From assembly GCA_016192905.1 (NCBI GenBank), contig JACPTG010000003.1:124001-188000 (forward strand): a stretch of 64,000 bases of DNA. The letters are read 5' to 3'. Source of the stretch: Candidatus Woesearchaeota archaeon. Its GTDB lineage: Archaea; Nanobdellota; Nanobdellia; Woesearchaeales; UBA10216. The first letter of the stretch is position 1. Each line of letters opens with the position of its first letter. Positions 51,376 to 60,062 of the stretch are shown here, piece by piece. The notes under the pieces were generated by a model. That model was not told the origin of the DNA. It was given only the letters and a program-made list of their open reading frames with translations, and searched no databases. Position numbers and translations under genes: made by a program.

Positions 51376-51661
51376 TTTCCAACCCCTTTTTCATAATAAT
51401 TGGCAGCCGGTCCCACAAAACGAGCCAAAGGCTCAGGACCATTCAAAAGCTACCTGTATGTGTATCGTTCTCATGCAACTAAGAACTATTCAAAAGGTAT
51501 AGCACTGGTTGTATATAAAGGTTTTGGTTTTTGGGGACAAAACTATTTAAGCAGGTGACATGCCGTACAGCATGCGCCATCAGCCAATAACGGGTCGTAT
51601 TTATATATGCTTAATAGGAAAGTATAAAAATCCAAATGCAATATACAAAAAAGAGGGGAAA
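51376..51661. other. intergenic region between divergent units
   Basis: This 286-bp stretch has no convincing gene. It contains a CATGC/GCATG palindrome at about 51559-51574 and a TATA-like GTATTTATATATGC at 51597-51610, about 50 bases before the start at 51662. GAGGGG just before that start is its ribosome binding site. Confidence 0.4.
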
Positions 51662-51904
51662 ATGGAAACCATATCTCTGAGGAATGTTGCTAAGGAGTCT
51701 AAACTTCTTTTGTTAAATGAGCTTGGTTTTGCTTCTGATGGAATATTCATCTATGATGCCGATGGCAATAAAGTGTACGACAAGTACATCAAAGAAGCTG
51801 TAAAAGTTGATAATATGTTAATTTTACCCGGAAGCGCCCTCATTTTGGATGATAACGCTTTAAGCGTGGCCGCTTATCTTGAGGAATATGGTGATCGCCT
51901 CTGA
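51662..51904 (+). CDS. hypothetical protein, 80 aa (AT-rich island, gene 1)
   Basis: METISLRNVAKESKLLLLNE followed by a beta-prone stretch (GIFIYDADGNKVYDKYIKEA). Small, acidic, soluble. Start set by GAGGGG six bases upstream; the earlier frame from 51560 lacks this. Its 3' end overlaps gene 2. The three genes 51662-52581 are clearly richer in A+T than flanking genes and use AAA, ATA and GAA codons heavily, suggesting a transferred unit. Confidence 0.6.
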   Translation: METISLRNVAKESKLLLLNELGFASDGIFIYDADGNKVYDKYIKEAVKVDNMLILPGSALILDDNALSVAAYLEEYGDRL

Positions 51905-52304
51905 TGAGGACTTGATAGCTGAAGCTGCCGAAGGCATCACTATTGGAGTTCTTAAATGGAGCAAGGACGAAATAATATCTTTTGTTCATAAACTTCAGAA
52001 CAAAGATTTGGCTTTCATTGGAGATAAGGAAACAATAGAAGTTGTCAAGAAAGAAAGAAAAACTGCAGAATGGGACCTTTACAATCGCTATATCAGAGAT
52101 AAAAATTTAAGAATTCTGGCCCAAGCTGGATTAGCTTTGCGAAGATTAGAGCAAAGAAACCAGGTTAAGCAGCTGGAATCCCTCAGAACCAAAATCAGTT
52201 CGGGTTTTCAGACAAAGGGCCTCCATATTGCAGAATTCATTCAAAACGAACTCCTTGACAAATTCATTGGAACGTCTTTGCCAAAAATTAGTGCAACCCC
52301 CTGA
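51888..52304 (+). CDS. hypothetical protein, 138 aa (AT-rich island, gene 2)
   Basis: A mostly helical, charged protein: VIASDEDLIAEAAEGITIGV, WSKDEIISFVHKLQNKDLAF, then a long helical region (RILAQAGLALRRLEQRNQVK). Not recognised. It overlaps gene 1 by 17 bases and gene 3 by 14, a compact operon. Start: ATG 51888, with GAGGA just upstream; TTG 51879 also fits the frame. Confidence 0.6.
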   Translation: MVIASDEDLIAEAAEGITIGVLKWSKDEIISFVHKLQNKDLAFIGDKETIEVVKKERKTAEWDLYNRYIRDKNLRILAQAGLALRRLEQRNQVKQLESLRTKISSGFQTKGLHIAEFIQNELLDKFIGTSLPKISATP

Positions 52305-52581
52305 AGAGCTGTCAAATTATATCGAGGAGATTCTCAACAACATTGAAAAATACGCGGACTTTATCGAAATTGATACAAACCATAGCCAAAAAGCTGAGCA
52401 GATAAAAATCAAGATATATGCGCACCAGCCGCCCACTTTTATAGTTTCTAGCGCCGGTTCGGCCATGCCTGTTGCCAGAAAAGTTAAGACACTTCTGGAA
52501 GGAAACCTCGACGGATACGCTTTTGAGGTATATTCAAACTCTAGAAAATACATCTACTTCATAATAAGAGTAAACAAGTAG
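52291..52581 (+). CDS. hypothetical protein, about 96 aa (AT-rich island, gene 3)
   Basis: VQPPEELSNYIEEILNNIEK then DFIEIDTNHSQKAEQIKIKI, a Gly/Ser loop (FIVSSAGSAMPVARKVKTLL) and beta strands at the end. It looks like a compact alpha/beta domain. I chose GTG 52291 at the end of gene 2. The frame also contains ATG 52228, which would overlap gene 2 by 77 bases. Function unknown. Confidence 0.5.
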   Translation: MQPPEELSNYIEEILNNIEKYADFIEIDTNHSQKAEQIKIKIYAHQPPTFIVSSAGSAMPVARKVKTLLEGNLDGYAFEVYSNSRKYIYFIIRVNK

Positions 52582-52626
52582 TTTTGGTGAGATTGTTTGA
52601 CTTTCTGAAAGCCAAGCTTTTCTAAT

Positions 52627-52980
52627 TCACAAGGCCAGTTGCACCTTGCTTTTCCTCAGCTCCCTCACAACAGGGTCAACTTCCAGCGCCAGGCCCTCCA
52701 GTGAATAAACGCCAAACACATTTGCATCTGCCTGTTCGGCAAAAATAACAATTGTCGTGGCGGTTTCTCCATTCCATTCCACCAACGCCTCTCCAAACTC
52801 CTTTTCTATAATCATGTGGTTCATCAACCTGAACGCCTTAGTTCCCTTCGACTTTATGCCCAGCCTTTCTAGGATGTCTTTTGAAATCCAGGTATAAGTT
52901 GCGCCTGTATCAACCAGAAGCTCAACCTGCTCCTGACCAAGAGGACCTGAAATCTTAACCCTGGCTAAGACATGACCCAT
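52627..52980 (-). CDS. retropepsin-like aspartic protease (clan AA)
   Basis: 117 aa. The active-site motif ELLVDTGATYTWISKDILER is the DTGA signature, followed by the LGIKSKG loop and strands to IVIFAEQADANVFGVYSLEG (the second hydrophobic-hydrophobic-Gly turn). Such single-domain proteases act as dimers. Soluble, no signal peptide. It stands alone, convergent with the AT-rich island. Confidence 0.85.
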   Translation of the reverse strand: MGHVLARVKISGPLGQEQVELLVDTGATYTWISKDILERLGIKSKGTKAFRLMNHMIIEKEFGEALVEWNGETATTIVIFAEQADANVFGVYSLEGLALEVDPVVRELRKSKVQLAL

Positions 52981-53082
52981 GCACCCGCCACTGGTTCCAC
53001 AGCTTAAATACTTTCCGGCCGCCTGTCCAGTGGAAAGATTTGCGGCATTTTCGCAGGGTTTCGGGGATGACCACTGCCGGGC

Positions 53083-53277
53083 TTACCTTTTCCGCTTGGC
53101 CTTCAGCAAATCCCTTATCTCCCGCATGACCGAAAGAAGCTCATTCATCTGGTCCCTGACCTTTGACTGCTTCCAGTTAAGGTAAAGGACGTACATCTGC
53201 AGGGCAAAGGTGATGAGGAGGAATATCCAAGAAGCGATGAGGGAGTTTGAAAGCGTCTGCGGGGTAAGCTCAAACAT
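53083..53277 (-). CDS. small single-pass membrane protein
   Basis: 64 aa: FELTPQTLSNSLIASWIFLL starts one membrane helix (about residues 8-33), then a basic coiled helix (QMNELLSVMREIRDLLKAKR). ATG 53277 shares bases with the stop of the cupredoxin-like gene, so the two are co-translated. Not recognised. Probably a partner of the upstream membrane protein. Confidence 0.6.
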   Translation of the reverse strand: MFELTPQTLSNSLIASWIFLLITFALQMYVLYLNWKQSKVRDQMNELLSVMREIRDLLKAKRKR

Positions 53278-54041
53278 CAGCGCCTCCGCTTCCTTGGCTT
53301 GACCTTGAATGTCGAGTACAGGACGAAGCCAAGAATTCCAAGTATGATTAAGCCAGCAAGTATCACAAGGCCGGATGGCTTCAATGAAGGGACAGGCGGA
53401 TGCGCAGCCAGGGATGCAGGCTCGGGAGCAACCGGCTGGCCATAAGAGCAGCCGGGCTTCCTGGTGCTTGCGCATCCAACAGGCTCTGTCGAGCAGACAT
53501 CAACAGTGCAAATATCGTTGTCATCACAGTCAGAATCCCAGTAGCAAGGGCAGTCGCACCTGCTGCAATCGTCAACGTTCCTGGAGCAACCTGAAGGACA
53601 GGTTGCGCATATTGTTTCCTCAGGCTCTGGCGCCGGGATTGGCGGAGCCTCGGCAGGGGTGGGAGCAGTGGCCTGGACTATAACCGCGCCCTTCCAGCCC
53701 CAGTTGACATCAACATACCTGTAAGTGCCTTCCCTGTCAAAAGTATAGGAGTAAGTGTCGCCAGTGTAAAGAACGCCGCTCCTGAAAGTGGCATTGGGAG
53801 AAGGGGACCAAAGCACTGAAACACGCTGCATGTCATTCCTCCAGACAACAGTCTCGCCAGGCCGTATGAGAATCTCCTTAGGGCTGAACCCAACCTTATC
53901 CAGTATAACGATGTCAGGGCTTGGCGCAGCCGCAGCCATTGACGTAAGCGGCTCAATACCTATGTTCACAAAAGAGGCCAGAAGCAGCGTGATTACAGCA
54001 ATAACACACGCCCACAGGAACCTGCTTTCAGTAAAGGCCAT
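53277..54041 (-). CDS. cupredoxin-like domain protein with Cys-rich linker and C-terminal membrane anchor
   Basis: 254 aa. Signal/anchor at residues 9-26, a cupredoxin-like beta domain (VGFSPKEILIRPGETVVWRN ... TYSYTFDREGTYRYV), a Pro-rich linker, a cysteine-rich segment with about 12 Cys (CATCPSGCSRNVDDCSRCDC), then a C-terminal membrane helix (LVILAGLIILGILGFVLY) and a basic tail. The His, Cys and Met that bind copper in plastocyanins are not at the expected places, so copper binding is doubtful. Cell-surface protein, role unknown. Confidence 0.7.
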   Translation of the reverse strand: MAFTESRFLWACVIAVITLLLASFVNIGIEPLTSMAAAAPSPDIVILDKVGFSPKEILIRPGETVVWRNDMQRVSVLWSPSPNATFRSGVLYTGDTYSYTFDREGTYRYVDVNWGWKGAVIVQATAPTPAEAPPIPAPEPEETICATCPSGCSRNVDDCSRCDCPCYWDSDCDDNDICTVDVCSTEPVGCASTRKPGCSYGQPVAPEPASLAAHPPVPSLKPSGLVILAGLIILGILGFVLYSTFKVKPRKRRR

Positions 54042-54155
54042 CTTTTCCCCAAGCTAACTCGCGTATCTGTTCCTTTTTAAGCTTTTCCCCAGAAAATAAC
54101 TACTGCTAAGTCGTGTTGGACAAATAATTTATACTTCATCAGGCCACCCTCGGTT

Positions 54156-54980
54156 ATGATAGTGCCGGCAGAAGAAATCGGGAAATACCTTGGGAAATCC
54201 GTCAGCGAGCTCGAGGGTAAAGTGGAGAAGAGAACCTTAGGGGCTTTTTCATGGTATGGCGTTTACACGCAAAGGGAGTTCGGAAGGACCGCCATAGACC
54301 ACCTTTTCATCCTGCACCATCTTGAGGGGAGAAGTCTGACACAAATGGCACCTGAGGAGTTGGGTATCTCTGTGACTACCCTTTCCAAAATATTCGCAAA
54401 ATATGGCCTTCCCATCCTTTCACGGGGCGAGCGAAGCCGAAGAGCCTGGGAAGACCGGAATATCAACCAAAGGCACGCAGATAGCATAAGGAAAGCACGG
54501 CTGGACCCAGAAAAAATATCTAAATATCATGTCAGGGCAATCAGCGGTGAAAGGGCTGATATGGGTTATGCCAGCTCAATGTGGGAGGCTAATCTGGCCA
54601 GGGTTTTCGCCTATTGCGGCAGGCAATTTACAAGGGGCAGCGTATTCAGGTTACAAATCCCGGAAGGTTACAGGAGCATATTCAACTCAGATGTTACGGA
54701 TATGGCTGTAGACTTTGTTGTGCAGGATTCCCGCAACAGAACTACTTTGTATGAAATTGCTGCCTCTCCTTTGGAGGGTAAGGTTGGCTATGCGAAGCTT
54801 GAGCTGCTCGCCCAGCAGCAGCCACTCAGGGTGGTGGTGATAACCGGGAAAATGTACCGCAGGCTAAAGAGGAGGTTTGAAAAAGCAATAAACAGCACGC
54901 CATCGTTTGCCGGCTGGGAAACATATAAGGACAATCTGAAAACCAACCCGGATAAGTACGCGCCAAGACGGGGCGAATAG
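54156..54980 (+). CDS. HTH protein with PD-(D/E)XK-like nuclease domain
   Basis: 274 aa. Residues 45-90 hold a helix-turn-helix (LTQMAPEELGISVTTLSKIF), then a basic NUMOD-like stretch (RNINQRHADSIRKARLDPEK). Residues 135-240 match restriction-type nuclease domains: WEANLARVFAYCGRQF, the strand DMAVDFVVQD with acidic Asp, and LYEIAASPLEGKVGYAKLEL, where the usual E-x-K reads E-I-A, so the catalytic lysine is absent or displaced (Lys follows later in EGKVGYAKL). Possibly a decayed or variant endonuclease. It stands alone. Confidence 0.65.
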   Translation: MIVPAEEIGKYLGKSVSELEGKVEKRTLGAFSWYGVYTQREFGRTAIDHLFILHHLEGRSLTQMAPEELGISVTTLSKIFAKYGLPILSRGERSRRAWEDRNINQRHADSIRKARLDPEKISKYHVRAISGERADMGYASSMWEANLARVFAYCGRQFTRGSVFRLQIPEGYRSIFNSDVTDMAVDFVVQDSRNRTTLYEIAASPLEGKVGYAKLELLAQQQPLRVVVITGKMYRRLKRRFEKAINSTPSFAGWETYKDNLKTNPDKYAPRRGE

Positions 54981-55201
54981 CAGGCCCGGTTCAACCACTG
55001 GATAAGTGTTGTTCTGCCCACTGGATTTTTTCGACCATCTTTTTTCTGCCTATCCTGATGAAATCCGAAAAAAGGCGAAAAATCCGGAAAATTTGCAGCT
55101 TTTCCGATGGGCCTGGCCAATTTGCCGAAAATCTTGCGGAGTTTTCGGGCATAGTTTTATTAATGAGGAATGGGTTTTTGAATGGAGGAAAAGGAGGAAC
55201 G

Positions 55202-55333
55202 ATGCTGGCTGACTTAACGCCCAGGCAGATTAAGAGGAAGAAAGTTAAAATGGTGTTCAGGCTGAAGGAAATGACGCTCAATCTGCCTGCACTTGATAAA
55301 TGGTGTGACAAATGCGGGACTGGTCGGAAGTAG
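55202..55333 (+). CDS. small basic protein with CxxC, 43 aa
   Basis: ATG 55202 is preceded by AAGGAGG, an excellent ribosome binding site. The product begins MLADLTPRQIKRKKVKMVFR and ends LDKWCDKCGTGRK, a basic peptide with one CxxC pair. A TATA-like GTTTTATTAATG lies about 45 bases upstream. Not recognised. It could bind nucleic acid or a metal as a dimer. Confidence 0.55.
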   Translation: MLADLTPRQIKRKKVKMVFRLKEMTLNLPALDKWCDKCGTGRK

Positions 55334-55408
55334 GCAGGGTGACGAGGAGTCAACCCTGGTTAACAGTTATAGGCAAAACCTTTTATTTTGCGCATTTTTT
55401 CCGCTTGC

Positions 55409-56698
55409 ATGGCCTTTGCTCCTATTGTTATCCGCGCGTATGACTTTCGCGGCTATGGGGATGTTGGAGCTGCAATCAGGATTGGGCAGCATCTAAAGGA
55501 TGAGGGCTATTCTGTGCTGTTAAGCGCCAACCAAAGCTCTGTAATTCCAAAGGCAAGGTTCCTTGGCTCAAGTTTGCCTATGGTGGATGGCCCTGCCGAA
55601 GGACTCCAGGTTGATGTAATTGGCACCATTCTGACTGCTGACAGCGATTACCTCAGGTCTCCCCCTCACATGTTCATCTCAGAGATGGCTGTAGGGTGGA
55701 ACCCCAAATCGCTAAAAGTGCCTGTTGCAATCATGCCGAAACTCATTGGAGACAGCAGCCAGCCAATGTTCTATCGTCCACAGGAGGAGAACTTGTTGCC
55801 AAGGTACAGGCAGGTGGATGTCAATGAACTGCTGCTTTGGCAAATGGGCAAAGAACATGACGTTGCAGGCTTGGAGAAATTGCTTTCTGATTCGGAGCGG
55901 GTTGGCTTTGGCTATTTTCCATTCACGGAGTATTCAGAAGCTTCAGATTTTTTTAAGCATCCATACGTCAAGGCATTGGAAATGGCTGCCTGCAAATCCC
56001 GTCTGACCTTGTGCCTCTTTTCAAATCCAGATATGGAAAGACGGCTTACGAACCGGGCTATTGGATTTTATGGAGTGGTATCTTCTTCAGGGAAGTTTAC
56101 AAAGGGCAAACCTGGAACGCCTTCGCTGGTTTTCATTGGGGGAGTTCCGCAGCTTATTGCAGGCGCATTATTCATGAAGGCAAACATGCCGAACCTTGTT
56201 ACAGGCGACCTGTCGCTGTCTGACAGCCTGTACTTCCTTCTGGCACACGAAGGCCCGGGATTTTTTTATGATTCTGCTATTCACAAATACGGCAATGAAC
56301 TGGACCTTGTCCAGCTTTTCTCATCGGATGAGGCGGTCAGGACGGCATTTATAGGTGGCTCAGGAATTACTACGCACCACTACCGACAATACTTAACGAC
56401 ATGCCAGACGAATGAGGAGGTTTTGAATGCTGCTGCAGCCGCCTTTACAGATGATGCTTATCCCAGGAGGCTGAGCGCAGCGCTAAAGAGTGAAATCGCC
56501 AGGAGATACAAATTGGCTGATGTGGAAGTTGCATTGGCAGGAGGCTCGCCTGTTTTCATTCAGGATGCAGTGGAAAAGGCAGTCCGTGAGCTGCTTGAAG
56601 ACCCGTTAAAATTGCAGGAAGTTGAATCCATGAGGTCTGAATTTTACTCGTCAAGAGGGTTGCCTTTTACTCATACCTCAGCGCATCAACCGGCCTGA
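55409..56698 (+). CDS. hypothetical protein, 429 aa, weakly glycosyltransferase-like
   Basis: The start MAFAPIVIRAYDFRGYGDVG then AAIRIGQHLKDEGYSVLLSA looks like the first nucleotide-fold strand-helix of a GT-B glycosyltransferase, and LVTGDLSLSDSLYFLLAHEG recalls the donor-site part of the second half. No diagnostic motif is complete, so this is tentative. No membrane segment. TATA CCTTTTATTTTG lies about 25 bases before ATG 55409. The 3' end overlaps the convergent ABC permease gene by 32 bases. Confidence 0.5.
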   Translation: MAFAPIVIRAYDFRGYGDVGAAIRIGQHLKDEGYSVLLSANQSSVIPKARFLGSSLPMVDGPAEGLQVDVIGTILTADSDYLRSPPHMFISEMAVGWNPKSLKVPVAIMPKLIGDSSQPMFYRPQEENLLPRYRQVDVNELLLWQMGKEHDVAGLEKLLSDSERVGFGYFPFTEYSEASDFFKHPYVKALEMAACKSRLTLCLFSNPDMERRLTNRAIGFYGVVSSSGKFTKGKPGTPSLVFIGGVPQLIAGALFMKANMPNLVTGDLSLSDSLYFLLAHEGPGFFYDSAIHKYGNELDLVQLFSSDEAVRTAFIGGSGITTHHYRQYLTTCQTNEEVLNAAAAAFTDDAYPRRLSAALKSEIARRYKLADVEVALAGGSPVFIQDAVEKAVRELLEDPLKLQEVESMRSEFYSSRGLPFTHTSAHQPA

Positions 56699-57887
56699 GC
56701 CTTGATGCCTGAAGGGCAGGCAGGGCTCCTGAGATTACTCCGAGCAGGAATGAGAATGAAAGCGCGCCAAGTATAAGGTACCAGGGGAAGTATGCCTGAA
56801 GCAGGTTTGGGCCCAGGGCGTGGCTTGCTACCAGTTCAACGCCCTTTCCTATCGCGATGCCAATTGCCGCGCCTATTGCGCCTCCGGCAAGGCCGATTAT
56901 CCCTGACTCAAACAGGAAAAGCGTGAGTATGTGGCTGTTCCTCGCGCCGGTTGCCTTCATTATCCCAATCTCCCGCACACGCTCCAGCACCGCCGTATAC
57001 ATGGTGTTCATTATGCCTATGCTCCCGACTATTATGCTAATTGCTGCAATTCCTATCACGACTGCCTGCACTATGCTTATTATCGTGCTGAATGTTTGCA
57101 GGAGCTGCTGCGGGGTTTGTATCTCAAAGTCCTCCTTGCCTTCATCCTGGTTGCGGTCGCGCCTCATTTCAGCCGCAATGTTTTCAGCCACCTTGCTGAG
57201 TTCCTGGCCTTCCTGCGCCTTTGCCACTATGACGCTTACCTTTTTTCCTGTCTCAAAGAGTTCCTGCATTGAGTCCTCATCCATTATTATTGAAGCGTCC
57301 CTTATCGGGTCTCCAAGCTTGCCCAGCACGCCAACCACCTCAAATTTCTTCCCAAGAATTTGCAGCTTGGCGCCAGCGCGCACTGGCTTTGTGAAAATCT
57401 TCCCGTCCCTGTAGTTTATTCCGGCCATTACCTTGTCTGACTCGCCAGGACGCAGCATCCTTCCCTCGGCAATCTTGTAGTTGTTCGCGGCAATGATGAG
57501 CTCTGCCTCCCTTTTCCTGCTCGGAAGGCTGCCAACAGCCCTTGCCTGCTGCTCGTCGCCGTATTCAATTATGGCTGTGTCAATCACCCTGCCTGCGGCG
57601 ATGTCAACGCCCGAAACTTTTGAAACAAGCTCAACGTCGTCGTCTGTAAGCTTTCCTGCGGCAAATGAGCCCGGCGGCCCGAACCCAGGGCCCTTTGCCT
57701 GTATTATCACCTTGTCAACGCCAAACTGGGCGAACTGCTGGCTTATGGCTGCCTGAAGGCCCTGCCCGAGGCTGACAAGGGCCACTACCGCAGCTACGCC
57801 TATGAAAATTCCAATCATGGTAAGCCAGCTTCTCAGCCCGCGGTGCCTCAGGCTGTTAAGGGCCAGCTCAAAATAGTCAAGAATCAT
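56667..57887 (-). CDS. ABC transporter permease, MacB/FtsX type
   Basis: 406 aa. First membrane helix at residues 20-40 (GLRSWLTMIGIFIGVAAVVA), a large extracytoplasmic MacB-type domain (about 45-270), then three membrane helices, with the FtsX core at residues 280-395 (ATGARNSHILTLFLFESGII). MacB-type systems act as mechanotransmitters or exporters for lipoproteins, peptides or antibiotics. Last gene of the operon 59772-56667; its ATG overlaps the upstream stop by four bases. Confidence 0.93.
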   Translation of the reverse strand: MILDYFELALNSLRHRGLRSWLTMIGIFIGVAAVVALVSLGQGLQAAISQQFAQFGVDKVIIQAKGPGFGPPGSFAAGKLTDDDVELVSKVSGVDIAAGRVIDTAIIEYGDEQQARAVGSLPSRKREAELIIAANNYKIAEGRMLRPGESDKVMAGINYRDGKIFTKPVRAGAKLQILGKKFEVVGVLGKLGDPIRDASIIMDEDSMQELFETGKKVSVIVAKAQEGQELSKVAENIAAEMRRDRNQDEGKEDFEIQTPQQLLQTFSTIISIVQAVVIGIAAISIIVGSIGIMNTMYTAVLERVREIGIMKATGARNSHILTLFLFESGIIGLAGGAIGAAIGIAIGKGVELVASHALGPNLLQAYFPWYLILGALSFSFLLGVISGALPALQASRLRPVDALRYE

Positions 57888-59086
57888 CTTCTGCGCATCT
57901 GCCTGTAGGCTACCAGGCCGATTATGATTATCGCCGCGGCAACGGCAAAGCCGAGGAAGCCTCCTGAGCTGAACCCGTATTTCCGTGCCTCAGCATCTGT
58001 ATAGACCTTTGGCTCAAGAATAAAATCCTCTGAATACTGGTTGTTGTTGCCGTCCATGAAGGTGACTGTTGCAGGTATTTTAAGCCTGGCCGCTGATATG
58101 TACAGCTTGAATGTGGCGGTGTCATAGTCGTCAGAGTCAAGCTTGCCGATGTACGCTGTGGCGGGAGAGATTATCTCATAGCCTGCCCCTGGCTTAATCC
58201 CAAGGGATGCCAGCTTTGCATCTATAAGCCCGCTGTTGGTAACCTGCACTGTGATTTTGCCTGTCTTTCCCACGCTGAGCGTGTCCTGCTCGCTTATGTG
58301 TAAGTTTACCACTGGCTTTCCGCCTATCCTCACAGATATTATGTCATCCGCAGTATAGTTTTTCCCTATGGCGTCTGAATAGCTTATCGTGACAGGTATC
58401 TTGTACAGGCCTGCTGCTGCTCCTGGCTCAGCCGCAAGGCCGTAGGCCAGGCTTGCCTTCTCGCCCGGCTGGAGCTGGCGGACGCTTCTGTACTGGGAAT
58501 TTCCTGAAGGCGCAAAAGGTATGGTCTCGGACGACAGGCCCAGCTTCACAAGCACGTTCCTGAGGGCTGCGCCTGCCGAATTCTGAACCTCAATTGTTAT
58601 GTTCCCCTCCTGCCCGGGCATGAACACATCCGGACTGGACTCCACGCCGGTTATTGATACAACAGCCTGCCTTGGCCTTACTGTAACGTTGAACGGCCCA
58701 ATCCTTGCCTGGACCTGCTGCCCACTTTGAACCAGGTAGACCTCCTTAACACCCTCGCTGGCGCGGCTGTCAACAAGAACATTGTAAGAAACAATAACCC
58801 CGGCATTGCCTGTCTGCCTGCCTGCCAAAGTTCCAAGAAACCTCCCGCCGCCCTCATCAGGAGCAAGGCTGAATGGGAATGAAGGCTGCAGTTGAAGGCT
58901 GACATCATTCGCAGGAAACGAGCCTCGGTTCTCAGCCCTGAACCTCAGCACCAGATTCTCTCCAGGCTCAACAGGATAAGGCTCCTGGTTAACCATGGTC
59001 ACCTGGATGTTGGCGGTCTCTGCGATGTCACCTGAAACTGAGGCAGCCGCGAGGAGAAGCAGCAGAGCAATGGGAAATGCCTTCAT
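57884..59086 (-). CDS. secreted COG1361-like S-layer/adhesion domain protein, ABC-exporter partner
   Basis: 400 aa with a signal peptide (residues 1-19), three to four Ig-like beta domains (NLVLRFRAENRGSFPANDVS; NITIEVQNSAGAALRNVLVK; GKITVQVTNSGLIDAKLASL), and a C-terminal membrane helix (FLGFAVAAAIIIIGLVAYRQ) ending RRR. COG1361 proteins coupled to a MacB-like ABC pair are common in archaea. It probably forms the extracellular adaptor of the exporter. Four-base overlaps on both sides. Confidence 0.85.
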   Translation of the reverse strand: MKAFPIALLLLLAAASVSGDIAETANIQVTMVNQEPYPVEPGENLVLRFRAENRGSFPANDVSLQLQPSFPFSLAPDEGGGRFLGTLAGRQTGNAGVIVSYNVLVDSRASEGVKEVYLVQSGQQVQARIGPFNVTVRPRQAVVSITGVESSPDVFMPGQEGNITIEVQNSAGAALRNVLVKLGLSSETIPFAPSGNSQYRSVRQLQPGEKASLAYGLAAEPGAAAGLYKIPVTISYSDAIGKNYTADDIISVRIGGKPVVNLHISEQDTLSVGKTGKITVQVTNSGLIDAKLASLGIKPGAGYEIISPATAYIGKLDSDDYDTATFKLYISAARLKIPATVTFMDGNNNQYSEDFILEPKVYTDAEARKYGFSSGGFLGFAVAAAIIIIGLVAYRQMRRR

Positions 59087-59772
59087 CCAGCCACCCTCCC
59101 GTCCCTGATGAATATGGCCCTTTCTGCTGACCTGGCCAGCTGCGCGTCATGGGTTACAAGCACGACTGTCCTTCCATGGCCATGCAAATCCTTCAGAAGC
59201 TGCATCACAGATTTTCCTGTAGCGCTGTCAAGGTTTCCTGTCGGCTCATCAGCAAGGATTATCTCCGGGTCATTCGCCAGCGCCCGGGCGACAGAAACCC
59301 GCTGCTGCTGGCCGCCGCTCAGCTCCCTTGGAAGGTGGGCGAGCCTTTCACCCAGCCCAACCTGGACAAGAAGCTGCCTGCTGCGCCGAAGCCTCTCCGC
59401 CTTTGGGACGCCCTGGAATACCATGGGAAGGGATACATTCTCCAGCGCAGTAAGATTGGGCATAAGGTTAAACTGCTGGAAGACAAAACCTATCTTCCGG
59501 CCCCTCGCCTGCGCCAACTCACTCTCATCCAGACCTTCAACATCCTTCCCTTCCAATAACACCTTTCCCTTAGTGGGGTAATCAAGGCAGCCTATAATAT
59601 TCATCGCAGTGGACTTGCCGCTTCCGCTTGCACCCTGCACAGCAACGAACTCACCTTTCCTGATGTCCAGCGTAAGCCCTCTCAGGGCATCCACAGAAAC
59701 CGAGCCCATCCTGTAGGTTTTCCATACGTTGTCCAGGCGTATTATGGGCTGCTGCACAACACGCGCTGACAA
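59083..59772 (-). CDS. ABC transporter ATP-binding protein, MacB/LolD type
   Basis: 229 aa. Walker A VQGASGSGKSTAMN, Q-loop VFQQFNLMPN, signature LSGGQQQRVSVARALAND, Walker B IILADEPTGNLDS and the H-loop VLVTHDAQLA. The NLDSATGK extension after Walker B is typical of the LolD/MacB/FtsE group. First gene of the three-gene exporter operon. Its upstream region contains repeat element copy B. Confidence 0.95.
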   Translation of the reverse strand: MSARVVQQPIIRLDNVWKTYRMGSVSVDALRGLTLDIRKGEFVAVQGASGSGKSTAMNIIGCLDYPTKGKVLLEGKDVEGLDESELAQARGRKIGFVFQQFNLMPNLTALENVSLPMVFQGVPKAERLRRSRQLLVQVGLGERLAHLPRELSGGQQQRVSVARALANDPEIILADEPTGNLDSATGKSVMQLLKDLHGHGRTVVLVTHDAQLARSAERAIFIRDGRVAG

Positions 59773-59814
59773 ATGAGCAGGTTTATAGATGTTTCCAAAA
59801 ATAAACTAATAAAC

Positions 59815-60019
59815 AGCAGGCTGTGGCTTCCTCAGATTCAGCATCCCCCTTGCGGGACACAATTTGCCTGCGGGCAAATGTGCAAATACGCCTAAGCGTA
59901 TTTGTATTCGCTACGTGTACGGTCAGGCTTCGTTCACGCATTTACAATGTTCACGACCCTTGTCTTGTGTTCTTTCCGTGTCCAGTCACCCTGTACCGTT
60001 CACGAAGAGTCAGCCGGCT
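59815..60019 (+). repeat. intergenic repeat element, copy B (complete, longest)
   Basis: About 205 bp from AGCAGGCTGTGGCTTCCTCA to CACGAAGAGTCAGCCGGCT. Compared with copy A it carries an extra segment of two perfect hairpins: ATTTGCC-TGC-GGCAAAT (with one G more in the loop) and CAAATACGC-CTAA-GCGTATTTG. It lies between divergent genes for the ABC ATPase and ABCE1, right next to the ABCE1 TATA box. Confidence 0.7.
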
Positions 60020-60030
60020 TTATTGCCAAA

Positions 60031-60042
60031 CCTTTTAATACC
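60031..60042 (+). promoter_or_regulatory. TATA element of the ABCE1 gene
   Basis: CCTTTTAATACC lies about 25 bases before ATG 60063, just outside repeat copy B. Confidence 0.5.
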
Positions 60043-60062
60043 CCCTTTGCCTGACCAGCTTA

